Under the pieces are notes generated by a model. The model searched no databases. It was not told the origin of the DNA and saw nothing but the letters and a program-made list of their open reading frames with translations. From Acinetobacter sp. YWS30-1 (GTDB lineage: Bacteria > Pseudomonadota > Gammaproteobacteria > Pseudomonadales > Moraxellaceae): DNA of 64,000 bases. The stretch's first letter is position 1, and each line of letters starts with the position of its first letter. Of this stretch, positions 18,029 to 27,579 are shown in pieces. The DNA lies in contig NZ_CP114606.1 of NCBI RefSeq assembly GCF_033558715.1, positions 2,666,001 to 2,730,000 on the forward strand. Reading direction: 5' to 3'. Both the position numbers and the translations under genes were made by a program.

Positions 18029-21000
18029 TTAACGCGACTCATACCAGCGCATTTGCTTGAGTTTCACCTGTGTATCAAACAACTGGCATTGAGGTAAGTT
18101 TTTATTGGCAGGTAAACTACAATCCAGTGCAGATGGCTCATCACGATTCACCACTAAACTCACTGTATTTTCCTCATCTCCATAACCCAGGCCTAAACCT
18201 GTACCCAAAATACCTGCACCAAGTTTTACCCGACCTGGTTTATTTCCAGTACCTGAATAGAAATTACACTTCCCTGTAGGTAAACAATATTGATACAGAT
18301 AAGAGTCACCCGCTACACCTGCACCACAATTTCCGCCAATACCAGTACCATCACGATCATAAACATTGACATAGAGCATGCCATCTAGAGCATACAAGTC
18401 ATTCATACCTTTATAACGACCTGCTTTTGCACTATCAAAATAAGCTTTCCAGCCACCATTTAAGGTATTATTTTGACCACGACGTGGCACACCATTATCA
18501 AAGTTAAGTTCGGTTAAAGTTTCATCATGAGTATTTAACGAAGTTGAAGATTTATATAAGTCCTGACGTGCTACATCATTGTCATACACTACAAATACGG
18601 CATCGTTAGCACTTACTGTGGAGTTTAAACCAGCTAATGGCGAGCTACGGTTACCTGAACTAAATGCAACTGCAGCAAAGTAGCTCCCATCATCTTGATG
18701 AATAGAAACACTTGGCATTTCATAGAAACGAGGACTTAAACCCGAACCCTGATGCTCTGTAAACAGACGAACTACGCGTGTTGCAAAGTTTGCTGTGTCT
18801 GCTGCGTGGTTATTAAAGTCGACACGGAATGCCTGTCCACCTAAGTCACCAAAATACAGATGATCGGTTAAACCATCACCATCACGGTCAATGGCATTAA
18901 TTTGTGAAACAACGCTATATTTTAACTCATTATTCTGAGTAAAACGGCTGGCACCTGTTTTTTCACTATCACTCGCCCACCAGAGTAAATCGCCATTGTG
19001 TGCATCAAACATATACACACCATTCCCTTTGGTTGAGCTTGGGTCTGCATTATGAGTTTCATAAACAGGGTCGTAACCACCACCGACAAACATTACAAGC
19101 TTGCGTGTATCGCCCCAATTTACGTAAGCAAGAGTCGGTTTTGACCAACTTTGCCCCATTTGTTTGAGTGCAGCAGAAGCATTATCTGCATCTGGATTGA
19201 TATGGAATTTCAATTCAGGCTTTTCAATGTCAGTTAAGTCTAGCGCATAGTAACTTTTGCCACCCATACGCAAACCACCATACACCCACTGCATACCAAT
19301 CAGGTTCTGTGCATCTTCTTCATCACTTGCCTTACGCCCAGAATCTTTCACTGTTAATGTTCCATCACTTTTTGAAACATATTGGGTGTGTGCAACCCAA
19401 GGGCCGTCCACACCATAGAACAAATTGTTTTTACCCGAACCTGTATATTTGCCACTACCTATAAATGCATTTTTTTGATTTTTCATCATTTCATGCGGTA
19501 CAAAGGCAAATACTTCCTTGCCTTCGTCATCTACCACATGCAACGCACCTTGCGTAGAACCAAACATCAGGTAATCTTTACGACCCGTTGTAGTTAACTT
19601 ACCATCTACAACCGTAATTTTTCCTTCTTGGGTCAGCATGACTGGCGTGGAGTGCATCACACTTCCAAGCTCTCGGTACTCTTCTTTACTGGTTAAATCA
19701 GCTAAACTCGCAATGCTCTCTGTAATACCTACATCATAACCTAGGAAATTTAACCAATAGTTTTTATCGGCATCATACTTAAATTTGGCAATTTCATTAT
19801 TCTCTGCAAATAAACTCAATAAACTCACTTGTGCCAAACGATCACCTGAAACAGCGGTTTTATCCGCTTTAATCACTCGATTGGTGAATACTTTACGTTT
19901 TGAATTTTGCTCGCCATTTGCGGCAACTAAAGTGCCCAGTGGTAATTGACCTTTAACACCATTGGTCCATAAACCTACGGCATCTTTATTGAGCGCACCT
20001 GTACTTAAAATTAAACGTTGTAAGTTTTTGTCGACCAATTCGCCATTTCTTAAATTGTATTTATTTAAATTCCCCGCCCAAAGCTGGGTATTCTCCTGAG
20101 GTTTTGGCTCAAAAGCTGCATAATATCCGTATGGCTGCAACTGAACTGGATTTAAGCTGTCTACTGGAATAGTTGGACTACCTGTTGCAATAGGTTCAAA
20201 GTCTGCCCCAGCTTTTTTTACAAAATCAAGAATACTGTTTTTAATATCTTCTGATTTTTCAGCATAGTAGAATCCACCATCACCATATTCTGCACTACCC
20301 CACAAACAGGCATTTTTTGCATCTTGATTTGGTGCACTCTCACAGTCGTAAGTGCCATTCGCATTTTTAGTAATACCTGCAAAAGATGAACCAAAACCAA
20401 CTACCGCTGTTTTGATACTCATATCTGCAGGGTTCTTCTGAGTGTTGGATAATAACGTACGATTACGCAATTTTTTCGCGTAGGCACCTATATATTCCCA
20501 ACCACCTGTTTCACCCGCAAATAGATTAGATTTTAGCGGTACAGGCTTTAGTACATCACTACTATTAATATCAGGTCTGCCTGAAAAAGCATAAGTGCCA
20601 TTGGATAATGAGTGATTCATAATCGTGCGTGCCATAGTGTCTTTAGTCGAGTTTGGCGCACCGTCTGTTAAGAAATAAATCCCATTGCCATCACAGCTAT
20701 CGGTCGACCCTCCTGCTTTATACTTATTGCCCTCTTTTGCATCAGAAGTGGAATATACAAAACCACCAGCATTATCAATTGGTTGGATCACTGTTTCTGT
20801 TGTGGTTATATCTCCCCAAGAGCGAGCTACAGCATATTCTTTTTGTTCGCATCGTTTCTTATTTTGTGTCATATAAGTCCGATTATTATTCATATTATAG
20901 GTTTCATAATGCGGTTGACCTTGTGGGTTTCGTGCATTTGGAATAGGGTTTTGACCTATTACAGGATACAAACATTTACCATCCTTTATTTCATCAGAAT

Positions 21001-22459
21001 AGGCTTCTCTACTCCAATTACCACTTTGAACACATAACGACGTCCAGCCTGATAACACATTAAATCCACTTGGGCAGTCTTGAAAACCCTGTGTTGTCAC
21101 TTGTCGCGTTACAGTTCCACTTTTAATAGAAAATGGACTGGTACGATATGACACGATACCAATTGTTCCACCTGCATAACCTGTCCACACTGTACCAACA
21201 ATCGGCTCAATATCCATAGGTTCATTATTAACTTTCATCCAACCGCCATAACGCCAGCCTTCTGGTAGTTGGGTAAAAGTATTCCATCCTGTTTGCATAT
21301 CAGCAGTTTTTAATCTGCCATCTGCCTCTCTAATATTATGAGCGCTATACCAAGCATTTACTTCATTTCTAAAATCATTTTGAGTCGTGATTCTTATCCA
21401 ACCAGTCCCCGCTGCATTAGGTTTATAAACACCGCCATTCAACGTTCCTGTTGTAATCGTTTTTCTGTCACTATCATGTCCAGGCCAATTATTGATACAT
21501 TGTTGTACTGTTGCACCTAAAGCTGTAGTGGTTGTAGTCCCGACCTCTACGCAAATAAAATAAGCTTGCTCTGAGCCATTCTGCATGGCCATATAACCAT
21601 CGTAAATAGTATTGACCTGTCCACTATTTGTACCCGTGCCACCTGTGGTGGTTCCCATCATATACGCACCTGCTTCTGCATAAGCATGTACGGTTGGGGT
21701 ACCACTTGCAGCTTTGGTGACATTTGGATAATTTTTACTGGATAGTTTTAGATTTGAATTAGCCGTACCATCTTCATTCGTAATCGTATCCAATGATTTA
21801 ATTGCTGCAATTTGTCGTGCAATTTTGATTCGTTGAGCAGTGTCTAGTGGTGCATTAGGTACTAAAATACGTCCTGAGTGACCATCAGTAAGTCGATTTG
21901 ACACATTACCAATGGTTAGCTCTGTTTTAGATGAGAATTGCCCCAATCCCATCACAACATCGGAACCCAATTCATCACTCGCTAGTAATGGTAAAATTGC
22001 ATCTTTTAAACGAGAGAGTCGATCATATTCTTGCACCCATTGACCATTGATTTGCTTGCGACACCCACGAACATAATAATCAATCAGGGTTCCATCAATG
22101 TCCACAGTCTTTTTGATCGCTGTTCTGTTAGTAGCAGGGTCTTTTAAATTATAATGCCACTGATAGATATTGGAAGTTGTAGAGCCGTTATTATGATATT
22201 CGGGTACAGTATCTCGACCGCATAATGCCTCAGTCACATCACCTGGACTGCCATAGGCATTGTTTTTTGGCAAAACCAACGAACTAATTCCCATACTCCC
22301 AGAGGTATCCAACATTAAAAGAATATTGGTTTTACCCTTGGTTGCATCCTTATAAATTTCAATATCACTCGCAACCGAAGTTTGAATACTTCCACACAAT
22401 GCCCATGTCATCATCATTGACACAGTTGCAGAAAGAACTTTTTTATTAAACTGTTTCAT
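18029..22459 (-). CDS. pilY1: PilY1/ComC-type pilus tip adhesin and assembly protein
   Basis: A 1476-residue exported protein with a signal peptide at residues 1-30. The N-terminal half has a von Willebrand A-like region (LLMLDTSGSMGISS near 47, a MIDAS-like DxSxS). The C-terminal half is the PilY1 beta-propeller (SVMHSTPVMLT, GSTQGALHVVD, MFVGGGYDP). A calcium-binding loop DRDGDGLTD sits in the propeller, as in P. aeruginosa PilY1, where calcium tunes pilus extension and retraction. The homologue in A. baylyi is ComC, needed for DNA uptake. Operon position is between pilX and the two pilins. Confidence 0.93.
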   Translation of the reverse strand: MKQFNKKVLSATVSMMMTWALCGSIQTSVASDIEIYKDATKGKTNILLMLDTSGSMGISSLVLPKNNAYGSPGDVTEALCGRDTVPEYHNNGSTTSNIYQWHYNLKDPATNRTAIKKTVDIDGTLIDYYVRGCRKQINGQWVQEYDRLSRLKDAILPLLASDELGSDVVMGLGQFSSKTELTIGNVSNRLTDGHSGRILVPNAPLDTAQRIKIARQIAAIKSLDTITNEDGTANSNLKLSSKNYPNVTKAASGTPTVHAYAEAGAYMMGTTTGGTGTNSGQVNTIYDGYMAMQNGSEQAYFICVEVGTTTTTALGATVQQCINNWPGHDSDRKTITTGTLNGGVYKPNAAGTGWIRITTQNDFRNEVNAWYSAHNIREADGRLKTADMQTGWNTFTQLPEGWRYGGWMKVNNEPMDIEPIVGTVWTGYAGGTIGIVSYRTSPFSIKSGTVTRQVTTQGFQDCPSGFNVLSGWTSLCVQSGNWSREAYSDEIKDGKCLYPVIGQNPIPNARNPQGQPHYETYNMNNNRTYMTQNKKRCEQKEYAVARSWGDITTTETVIQPIDNAGGFVYSTSDAKEGNKYKAGGSTDSCDGNGIYFLTDGAPNSTKDTMARTIMNHSLSNGTYAFSGRPDINSSDVLKPVPLKSNLFAGETGGWEYIGAYAKKLRNRTLLSNTQKNPADMSIKTAVVGFGSSFAGITKNANGTYDCESAPNQDAKNACLWGSAEYGDGGFYYAEKSEDIKNSILDFVKKAGADFEPIATGSPTIPVDSLNPVQLQPYGYYAAFEPKPQENTQLWAGNLNKYNLRNGELVDKNLQRLILSTGALNKDAVGLWTNGVKGQLPLGTLVAANGEQNSKRKVFTNRVIKADKTAVSGDRLAQVSLLSLFAENNEIAKFKYDADKNYWLNFLGYDVGITESIASLADLTSKEEYRELGSVMHSTPVMLTQEGKITVVDGKLTTTGRKDYLMFGSTQGALHVVDDEGKEVFAFVPHEMMKNQKNAFIGSGKYTGSGKNNLFYGVDGPWVAHTQYVSKSDGTLTVKDSGRKASDEEDAQNLIGMQWVYGGLRMGGKSYYALDLTDIEKPELKFHINPDADNASAALKQMGQSWSKPTLAYVNWGDTRKLVMFVGGGYDPVYETHNADPSSTKGNGVYMFDAHNGDLLWWASDSEKTGASRFTQNNELKYSVVSQINAIDRDGDGLTDHLYFGDLGGQAFRVDFNNHAADTANFATRVVRLFTEHQGSGLSPRFYEMPSVSIHQDDGSYFAAVAFSSGNRSSPLAGLNSTVSANDAVFVVYDNDVARQDLYKSSTSLNTHDETLTELNFDNGVPRRGQNNTLNGGWKAYFDSAKAGRYKGMNDLYALDGMLYVNVYDRDGTGIGGNCGAGVAGDSYLYQYCLPTGKCNFYSGTGNKPGRVKLGAGILGTGLGLGYGDEENTVSLVVNRDEPSALDCSLPANKNLPQCQLFDTQVKLKQMRWYESR

Positions 22460-22486
22460 TTGTTAATCCTCACTGATGCTGTTCAA

Positions 22487-23173
22487 CTACGACACTAGTT
22501 GCGGCTGACCACCAACTACATAGTCTGCACGTTGCGTGTTATAGGGAATATTTAAATTTTCAAAACAGCGCGATACATCTGCGGCACGCTCTCTAAAACA
22601 ACCTTCAATTTCAGATTTAGTTGCACCAGAAAAGCTTGGCAGTACAGAAATTACTGTCACACTAATGCTGTTCGATACCACAGGTAAACTACTTGAGCCA
22701 ATACTGGTGTTTTGAGCTACGTGTGCAAATGGCACTACATTGTCTATATTTTTCTTTAAATAGACTTGCGCCAAAACAGCTGAACGCCCTGTTGCAAATT
22801 GATTCGCCTTGCAAAAACCTGTTACACCAATTTTTGTCTTTGACCCTGTACGTGAAATCGCACTGGCTTGGTTCATAGAAAAAAATGTGTTTTGTGATGC
22901 ACGGTAGCAAAACACCAACTCATCTTCAGCATTAGCAGCGGAGTTAAAATAGCTATACATACCATCTTGGGCTAATTGGCGCGCCACCTGATTTGGGTTT
23001 TCCAAATTAAATAATGCCGCATTACTGTTTTCTAAAAGCAAAGCCTGTACTTGGCTGTTTGTTGCCAGTCTTAATCCTAAAATCCCAGAACGAACGGCTA
23101 ATGTACCTACCAAGGTAATTAAAATCAGAATGACCAAAACCACAATGAGCGTTGCACCTTTTTGTTGTTTCAT
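22487..23173 (-). CDS. pilX: Minor pilus assembly protein PilX
   Basis: A 228-residue pilin-like protein. The N-terminus MKQQKGATLIVVLVILIL shows the short basic leader and the PilX-type cleavage region, which lacks the usual Glu5. It forms the priming complex at the pilus tip with PilV, PilW, FimU and PilY1. Its ATG overlaps the pilW stop codon (TAATG arrangement), so the two are translationally coupled. Confidence 0.88.
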   Translation of the reverse strand: MKQQKGATLIVVLVILILITLVGTLAVRSGILGLRLATNSQVQALLLENSNAALFNLENPNQVARQLAQDGMYSYFNSAANAEDELVFCYRASQNTFFSMNQASAISRTGSKTKIGVTGFCKANQFATGRSAVLAQVYLKKNIDNVVPFAHVAQNTSIGSSSLPVVSNSISVTVISVLPSFSGATKSEIEGCFRERAADVSRCFENLNIPYNTQRADYVVGGQPQLVS

Positions 23174-24198
23174 TACGATGCTCCCAATGTATTACGCAAA
23201 CCAACCACTTGAGTGACCAGTTGACGTATGTATTTTTTATTCAAATTCGCATCACCATCGAACACCACTGCAGTTGCGGCGCCTGGGAGGGTAATGGTTT
23301 TATTATTTAAACCAGCATCAGCCCCAATATTAGTCGCCGATCGCGCTACTACAGACACCTGCAAGGAAATCACTTGTAGATAATCTTTTTCTGCGGTAAT
23401 GGATGACATTAAAGTTTTATATTGATCTATCGTGACATAGCGCAATTGATTGTTTTGTGGATTTTTCACCCCCAAAAGTACCTTAAAGGCATCAATATTT
23501 TGCATGAGTAGTTGTGCATTGCTACCCAAACCATTAATCGCACTATCACCCGCATTATAATGCCCTGCATCACAGTACAGCCCGTAACGATCCAAACCAT
23601 CACTGCCCTGCTGTGAGGTTGGTAATTTTGCTACATAGTAACGCTGCACCATGGTTGGGCGGATTGCTTGGGTATCCTCATTAGCTTTGGCGGTTGTAAA
23701 TCCAATTCTATTGCCTTCGCAATCATACATATCTGTATTGCTTAATAATCTTTCATTAATTTTCTTGGTAGCATCATTTGGGTCAACATCTGATGCTTCT
23801 TCAATTTGATACTGTGGCACAAACTGAATCACGAGTTGATCGCTATTACCTGTGGTTGCATCTTCTTGTAAGTTCTGCTGACTTAAAGCAACATCATCAA
23901 TCAATACCGCATGTAAGCTTGAAGGGTAGTTTTCTTTAGCAAAAATCACACCCGAACCTACAATCTTATTATTAATTTTTTGGTTAGATGGTGTATTTAA
24001 ATTAGCGTGTCGCAAGTCATGAGTTAGCATTGCCAAACCAAAATTTGAGTTTTGCTGCACATCGCCCATACCCAACTGAAATCCTAAAGATCGTTGTGCG
24101 CTGAGAAAAATAGCGGTCGCTGCACTGACCACCAACAAACCAATTGCCAAGCCAATCATCAGTTCAAGTAAAGTAAAACCTTTCTGAAGCTTAGTCAT
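23173..24198 (-). CDS. pilW: Minor pilin PilW/ComB-like
   Basis: A 341-residue pseudopilin with leader MTKLQKG and cleavage before FTLLELMIGLAIG, then a long soluble domain. Length and order (after pilV, before pilX) match PilW of Pseudomonas and ComB of A. baylyi, part of the priming complex for type IV pili. The start overlaps pilV by 8 bases. Confidence 0.88.
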   Translation of the reverse strand: MTKLQKGFTLLELMIGLAIGLLVVSAATAIFLSAQRSLGFQLGMGDVQQNSNFGLAMLTHDLRHANLNTPSNQKINNKIVGSGVIFAKENYPSSLHAVLIDDVALSQQNLQEDATTGNSDQLVIQFVPQYQIEEASDVDPNDATKKINERLLSNTDMYDCEGNRIGFTTAKANEDTQAIRPTMVQRYYVAKLPTSQQGSDGLDRYGLYCDAGHYNAGDSAINGLGSNAQLLMQNIDAFKVLLGVKNPQNNQLRYVTIDQYKTLMSSITAEKDYLQVISLQVSVVARSATNIGADAGLNNKTITLPGAATAVVFDGDANLNKKYIRQLVTQVVGLRNTLGAS

Positions 24199-24673
24199 GG
24201 TTATAAGCCTCCATAATTATGCATTGTGCATTTGGGTTATACGCTGTTCCATTGGTACAGTGATTACCCCCACTCCCATTGGTTGCTGTGGTTGTATCCC
24301 AAGCCACATACACACATTTTCTTTTCAGTGTTGAGCCCTGACAGTCGTGCACGGCAATCGACATGCCTAAATCTTCTGCACGCAACTGTACTTGTTGAAA
24401 ATCGTAAGCTGCCATTTGACTACTGCTACAAAAATTTGCAGCACAATCTATCACGGTTGCATTTGCCTTATATTCATTTAATCCATCACGATTCATACGG
24501 ATACGTTCAGATAAATCTCGTGCAATATTCATAGCTTGAATGTTTTGACCTGCGTCTGCACTGGCAGAAACTGCCCGAATTTGCAAAGCAGTAAAGCCTA
24601 GCACTGCAATTCCAAGCAGCACCAATGCCACTAAAACCTCGACCAAGCCAACACCATGTTGATTTCTTATCAT
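24191..24673 (-). CDS. pilV: Minor pilin PilV
   Basis: A 160-residue pseudopilin with N-terminus MIRNQHGVGLVEVLVALVLL. The G/VGLVEVL processing region, with Val in place of Phe at +1 and Glu at +5, is typical of PilV. The C-terminal domain has three or more cysteines (DCAANFCSS, HDCQGS). It bridges FimU/PilW/PilX in the tip complex. It starts 18 bases after the previous gene and overlaps pilW. Confidence 0.88.
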   Translation of the reverse strand: MIRNQHGVGLVEVLVALVLLGIAVLGFTALQIRAVSASADAGQNIQAMNIARDLSERIRMNRDGLNEYKANATVIDCAANFCSSSQMAAYDFQQVQLRAEDLGMSIAVHDCQGSTLKRKCVYVAWDTTTATNGSGGNHCTNGTAYNPNAQCIIMEAYNHD

Positions 24674-24691
24674 TGTTCTAGCCTCATCATA

Positions 24692-25132
24692 TTAATTTGG
24701 GCATGTGCTATTTGAGCGTTCATATCGAATCGAACCGTTTTTAAAAAACTCGATGACCGCTTTTTTTGAACTATCTTTTTGATGCTGCAAAATAAAACAC
24801 TCACGATCATTCGCTGAAACTAAAAAGCCAAACATATTGTAGGTCAGGCTATTGACTGGTTTGGTTGCCCAGCTGGTATGTTGCTCTGGCAACCACTTGA
24901 ACTGGCCGTCTGTTACCGAAGCATCTAATGCCAACTTCTGTTGTTTTTTGGTAAATACAGCTTCGGATCGTGCCATTGTAGCCAATTCAATAATAGCTCT
25001 TGCATCGCTATGTAATTGGTTCTTACGAATCAAGCTGGTCATTGAAGGAGCCGCCATCATCGCGATAATCGCCAACACCGCAATGGTCACCATCAACTCA
25101 ATTAAGGTGAACCCGTTTTCTTTTTTTCGCAT
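24692..25132 (-). CDS. FimT/FimU-type minor pilin, first gene of the operon
   Basis: A 146-residue GspH/FimT-domain pseudopilin: leader MRKKENG, cleavage before FTLIELMVTIAVLAI, then a small domain with a Cys pair (RECFIL and STCPN). It opens the operon FimU-PilV-PilW-PilX-PilY1-PilE-PilE. Notably, the ATG is preceded by GGGGGGGGT: eight Gs fill the ribosome-binding position, so slippage of the tract could alter translation of this gene. Confidence 0.85.
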   Translation of the reverse strand: MRKKENGFTLIELMVTIAVLAIIAMMAAPSMTSLIRKNQLHSDARAIIELATMARSEAVFTKKQQKLALDASVTDGQFKWLPEQHTSWATKPVNSLTYNMFGFLVSANDRECFILQHQKDSSKKAVIEFFKNGSIRYERSNSTCPN

Positions 25133-25141
25133 ACCCCCCCC
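25133..25141 (-). promoter_or_regulatory. G8 homopolymer in the translation start region of the minor pilin operon
   Basis: Plus-strand positions 25134-25141 are eight Cs, so the transcript has eight Gs, then one U, then the AUG. It acts as, or replaces, the Shine-Dalgarno sequence. Such tracts vary in length by slipped-strand mispairing. Confidence 0.6.
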
Positions 25142-25293
25142 AAGACACAGACTTTCCCCTATTAAAAATAATATCTATAAATTTTACAAAACCTACACAG
25201 AGTAGATAAAAGGCATAAAAAAACAGATAACTGTCATATTATAGCTATCTGCTTATTTTTTAATAAAAAATAAATTGTTAAATAGTTAACAAT

Positions 25294-26244
25294 TTAAGCC
25301 TGTGTTACAGGAATACGTAACTCTTTTGGCAGACTAAATGTAATATTCTCTTCTCGCCCATCCAGCTCTTTGGGTGCCTGTGCACCCCAATCCTGTAAAC
25401 GCTGAATCACCTGCTTAATTAAAATTTCCGGGGCGGAAGCACCTGCAGTTACCCCAATTTTAGAAATATTGGTAAACCATTCCTGCTTGAGCTCATCTGC
25501 ATTATCAACCAGATAAGCCGATTTACCCATACGTTCCGCGAGTTCGCGCAAACGGTTTGAATTGGATGAATTTGGTGATCCTACAACCAACACAACATCG
25601 CAACGTGCAGCTAAATCACGTACAGCATCCTGACGGTTTTGTGTCGCATAGCAAATATCATCTTTGCGTGGACCTTGAATATTCGGAAATTTTTTGCGAA
25701 GTGCATCAATGACTTTCGCTGTATCGTCAATTGACAAAGTTGTTTGAGTAACAAAAGCGACTTTTTCAGGATTATGTACCACTAAAGCAGTAACATCTTC
25801 TTCATCTTCGACCAGATAAATGTCACCGCCATTACGTTTATCATATTGCCCCATGGTGCCTTCAACTTCTGGATGGCCTTCATGACCAATCAGAATCGCT
25901 TCTACTCCCTCACGGGCATATTTGGTCACTTCAATATGCACCTTGGTAACCAATGGACAGGTCGCATCAAAAACTTTTAAACCACGGCGCTCGGCTTCCT
26001 GTTGTACAGCCTTAGACACACCATGTGCGCTAAAAATTACGATATTGTCATCTGGAACTTCATCTAGCTCATCGACAAAGATCGCACCGCGCTGGCGCAA
26101 GTCATCAACTACGAATTTATTGTGGACTACTTCATGACGCACATAAATGGGTGGATTAAAGCATTCTAGGGCACGGTTCACGATCGCAATGGCACGATCC
26201 ACACCGGCACAGAAACCACGCGGGTTAGCTAAAACAATTTCCAT
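25294..26244 (-). CDS. ispH: 4-hydroxy-3-methylbut-2-enyl diphosphate reductase
   Basis: The last enzyme of the MEP isoprenoid pathway; converts HMBPP to IPP and DMAPP with a [4Fe-4S] cluster. The three cluster cysteines are in [12 protein letters not shown] (about 12), DATCPLV (about 96) and [10 protein letters not shown] (about 197); [13 protein letters not shown] and [11 protein letters not shown] bind substrate. I choose ATG 26244 ([10 protein letters not shown]) because GAGGA lies 5 bases upstream; a TTG start four codons earlier is possible. Divergent from gmk. Confidence 0.96.
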   Translation of the reverse strand: MEIVLANPRGFCAGVDRAIAIVNRALECFNPPIYVRHEVVHNKFVVDDLRQRGAIFVDELDEVPDDNIVIFSAHGVSKAVQQEAERRGLKVFDATCPLVTKVHIEVTKYAREGVEAILIGHEGHPEVEGTMGQYDKRNGGDIYLVEDEEDVTALVVHNPEKVAFVTQTTLSIDDTAKVIDALRKKFPNIQGPRKDDICYATQNRQDAVRDLAARCDVVLVVGSPNSSNSNRLRELAERMGKSAYLVDNADELKQEWFTNISKIGVTAGASAPEILIKQVIQRLQDWGAQAPKELDGREENITFSLPKELRIPVTQA

Positions 26245-26379
26245 AGAAATCCTCAATACTCACTCAATTTATGGCGCTACAATTGGAATAAATGTAAAAC
26301 AATCGACGTACAACTATTTAGTTTAAAGCCGGTCTACTCTAAAATAGAGAAGATATTTTATCATATCAGGAAAAATATC

Positions 26380-27003
26380 ATGTCGGGTCTCTTGTTTGTC
26401 GTTTCTGCAGCGTCTGGAACGGGCAAAACATCCCTCGTTAAAGCATTACTTGAACGCGTCAACAATCTTCATGTTTCTGTTTCTCATACGACACGCGGTC
26501 AACGACCTGGCGAACTCGATGGCGTACATTATCATTTCTCGACTAAAGAAGACTTTTTAAACCTGGTCGAAGAAGGTGGTTTTATTGAATATGCCGAAGT
26601 CTTTGGTAATTATTACGGCACAGCGCAAGCGACTGTAAAAGAACAACTTGCCAAAGGTCATGATGTATTACTTGAAATTGACTGGCAAGGTGCACAACAA
26701 GTTCGTCGACTTTTTCCTGAATCTAAACAGATTTTCATTCTTCCGCCAAGCCAGTTTGATTTGCGTCAGCGTCTTTCCAACCGCGGTACAGACTCTGTTG
26801 AAGTGATTGAACACCGTCTTAGCTGTGCAGTCGAAGATATGCAGCAGTATGTCAACTTTGATTATGTCATTATCAATGATGACTTTAATAAGGCATTACA
26901 TGATCTTGAATCTGTGATAATTGCCAATCGATTGGTCCTTTCCCAGCAAGCGACCCGCCATGAAAAATTGATCCAGGCTCTAATTACTCCAAGCGAACAG
27001 TGA
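26380..27003 (+). CDS. gmk: Guanylate kinase
   Basis: Phosphorylates GMP to GDP. It has 207 residues, with P-loop SAASGTGKTSL, GMP-binding TTRGQRPGELDGVHYHF and EIDWQGAQQVR. It is followed by rpoZ and spoT in the same orientation, a conserved gammaproteobacterial order connecting GTP supply with (p)ppGpp metabolism. Confidence 0.96.
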   Translation: MSGLLFVVSAASGTGKTSLVKALLERVNNLHVSVSHTTRGQRPGELDGVHYHFSTKEDFLNLVEEGGFIEYAEVFGNYYGTAQATVKEQLAKGHDVLLEIDWQGAQQVRRLFPESKQIFILPPSQFDLRQRLSNRGTDSVEVIEHRLSCAVEDMQQYVNFDYVIINDDFNKALHDLESVIIANRLVLSQQATRHEKLIQALITPSEQ

Positions 27004-27080
27004 TTAAAACTTGAGTCTCCAGACAAAGCATTTTATACTGTGCAGTCTGTTGAAATTTACTATTCAAAACGAGAATTCTT

Positions 27081-27362
27081 ATGGCACGCGTAACCGTTGA
27101 AGATTGTTTAGACCATGTAGACAACCGCTTTGAGCTTGTACTAGTGGCAAGCAAACGCGCGCGTCAATTGGCACGTCAAGGCATTGAACCAACTGTAGAA
27201 TGGGACAATGACAAACCGACTGTAGTCGCTTTACGTGAAATCGCTGCAGGTCATGTATCAAAAGATATTTTGAAACAACGTGATCAAGATTATCAAACTT
27301 CAAGTTTAGACCTTGCACTTTCTGCAAATAATCTAAATTTAGATGGTTTTTCTTTCCAATAA
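27081..27362 (+). CDS. rpoZ: RNA polymerase omega subunit
   Basis: A 93-residue subunit that helps assemble beta' and forms one ppGpp site. It begins [20 protein letters not shown] and has the conserved ARQLARQG and [13 protein letters not shown] blocks. It lies 77 bases after gmk and ends at a strong terminator before spoT. Confidence 0.96.
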   Translation: MARVTVEDCLDHVDNRFELVLVASKRARQLARQGIEPTVEWDNDKPTVVALREIAAGHVSKDILKQRDQDYQTSSLDLALSANNLNLDGFSFQ

Positions 27363-27376
27363 GAATAAATCATTCC

Positions 27377-27408
27377 AAAAAGCCTAGTTTTAAACTAGGC
27401 TTTTTTTG
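27377..27408 (+). terminator. rpoZ terminator
   Basis: AAAAAGCCTAGTTT and AAACTAGGCTTTTTTT form a near-perfect palindrome with a T tract. Confidence 0.88.
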
Positions 27409-27440
27409 TTCTGTGACTTTTATATTTTGCGCAGAACGGT

Positions 27441-27520
27441 TATAACATAAGGGTTAGCTCTAAAGTCAGTATAAATTTTTCACTTGTTGATATGAAAAAA
27501 CTGACCCACTTTATGTTATA
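27441..27520. repeat. 80-bp segment bounded by inverted repeats upstream of spoT
   Basis: TATAACATAA (27441-27450) and TTATGTTATA (27511-27520) are perfect complements, extended inward by GGGT/ACCC with small gaps. It could be a miniature transposable element remnant or a regulatory fold in the spoT leader. No coding potential. Confidence 0.45.
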
Positions 27521-27579
27521 CATTTCATACGAGCTTTTTCTGTTTTATTTGTTAAAAAATCCAGTTTTAAAGGTGTTTT

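Noticed and set aside
20653..21037. Plus-strand frames opposite pilY1
   Set aside because: Overlapping frames in a well-supported large gene, with no ribosome binding sites.
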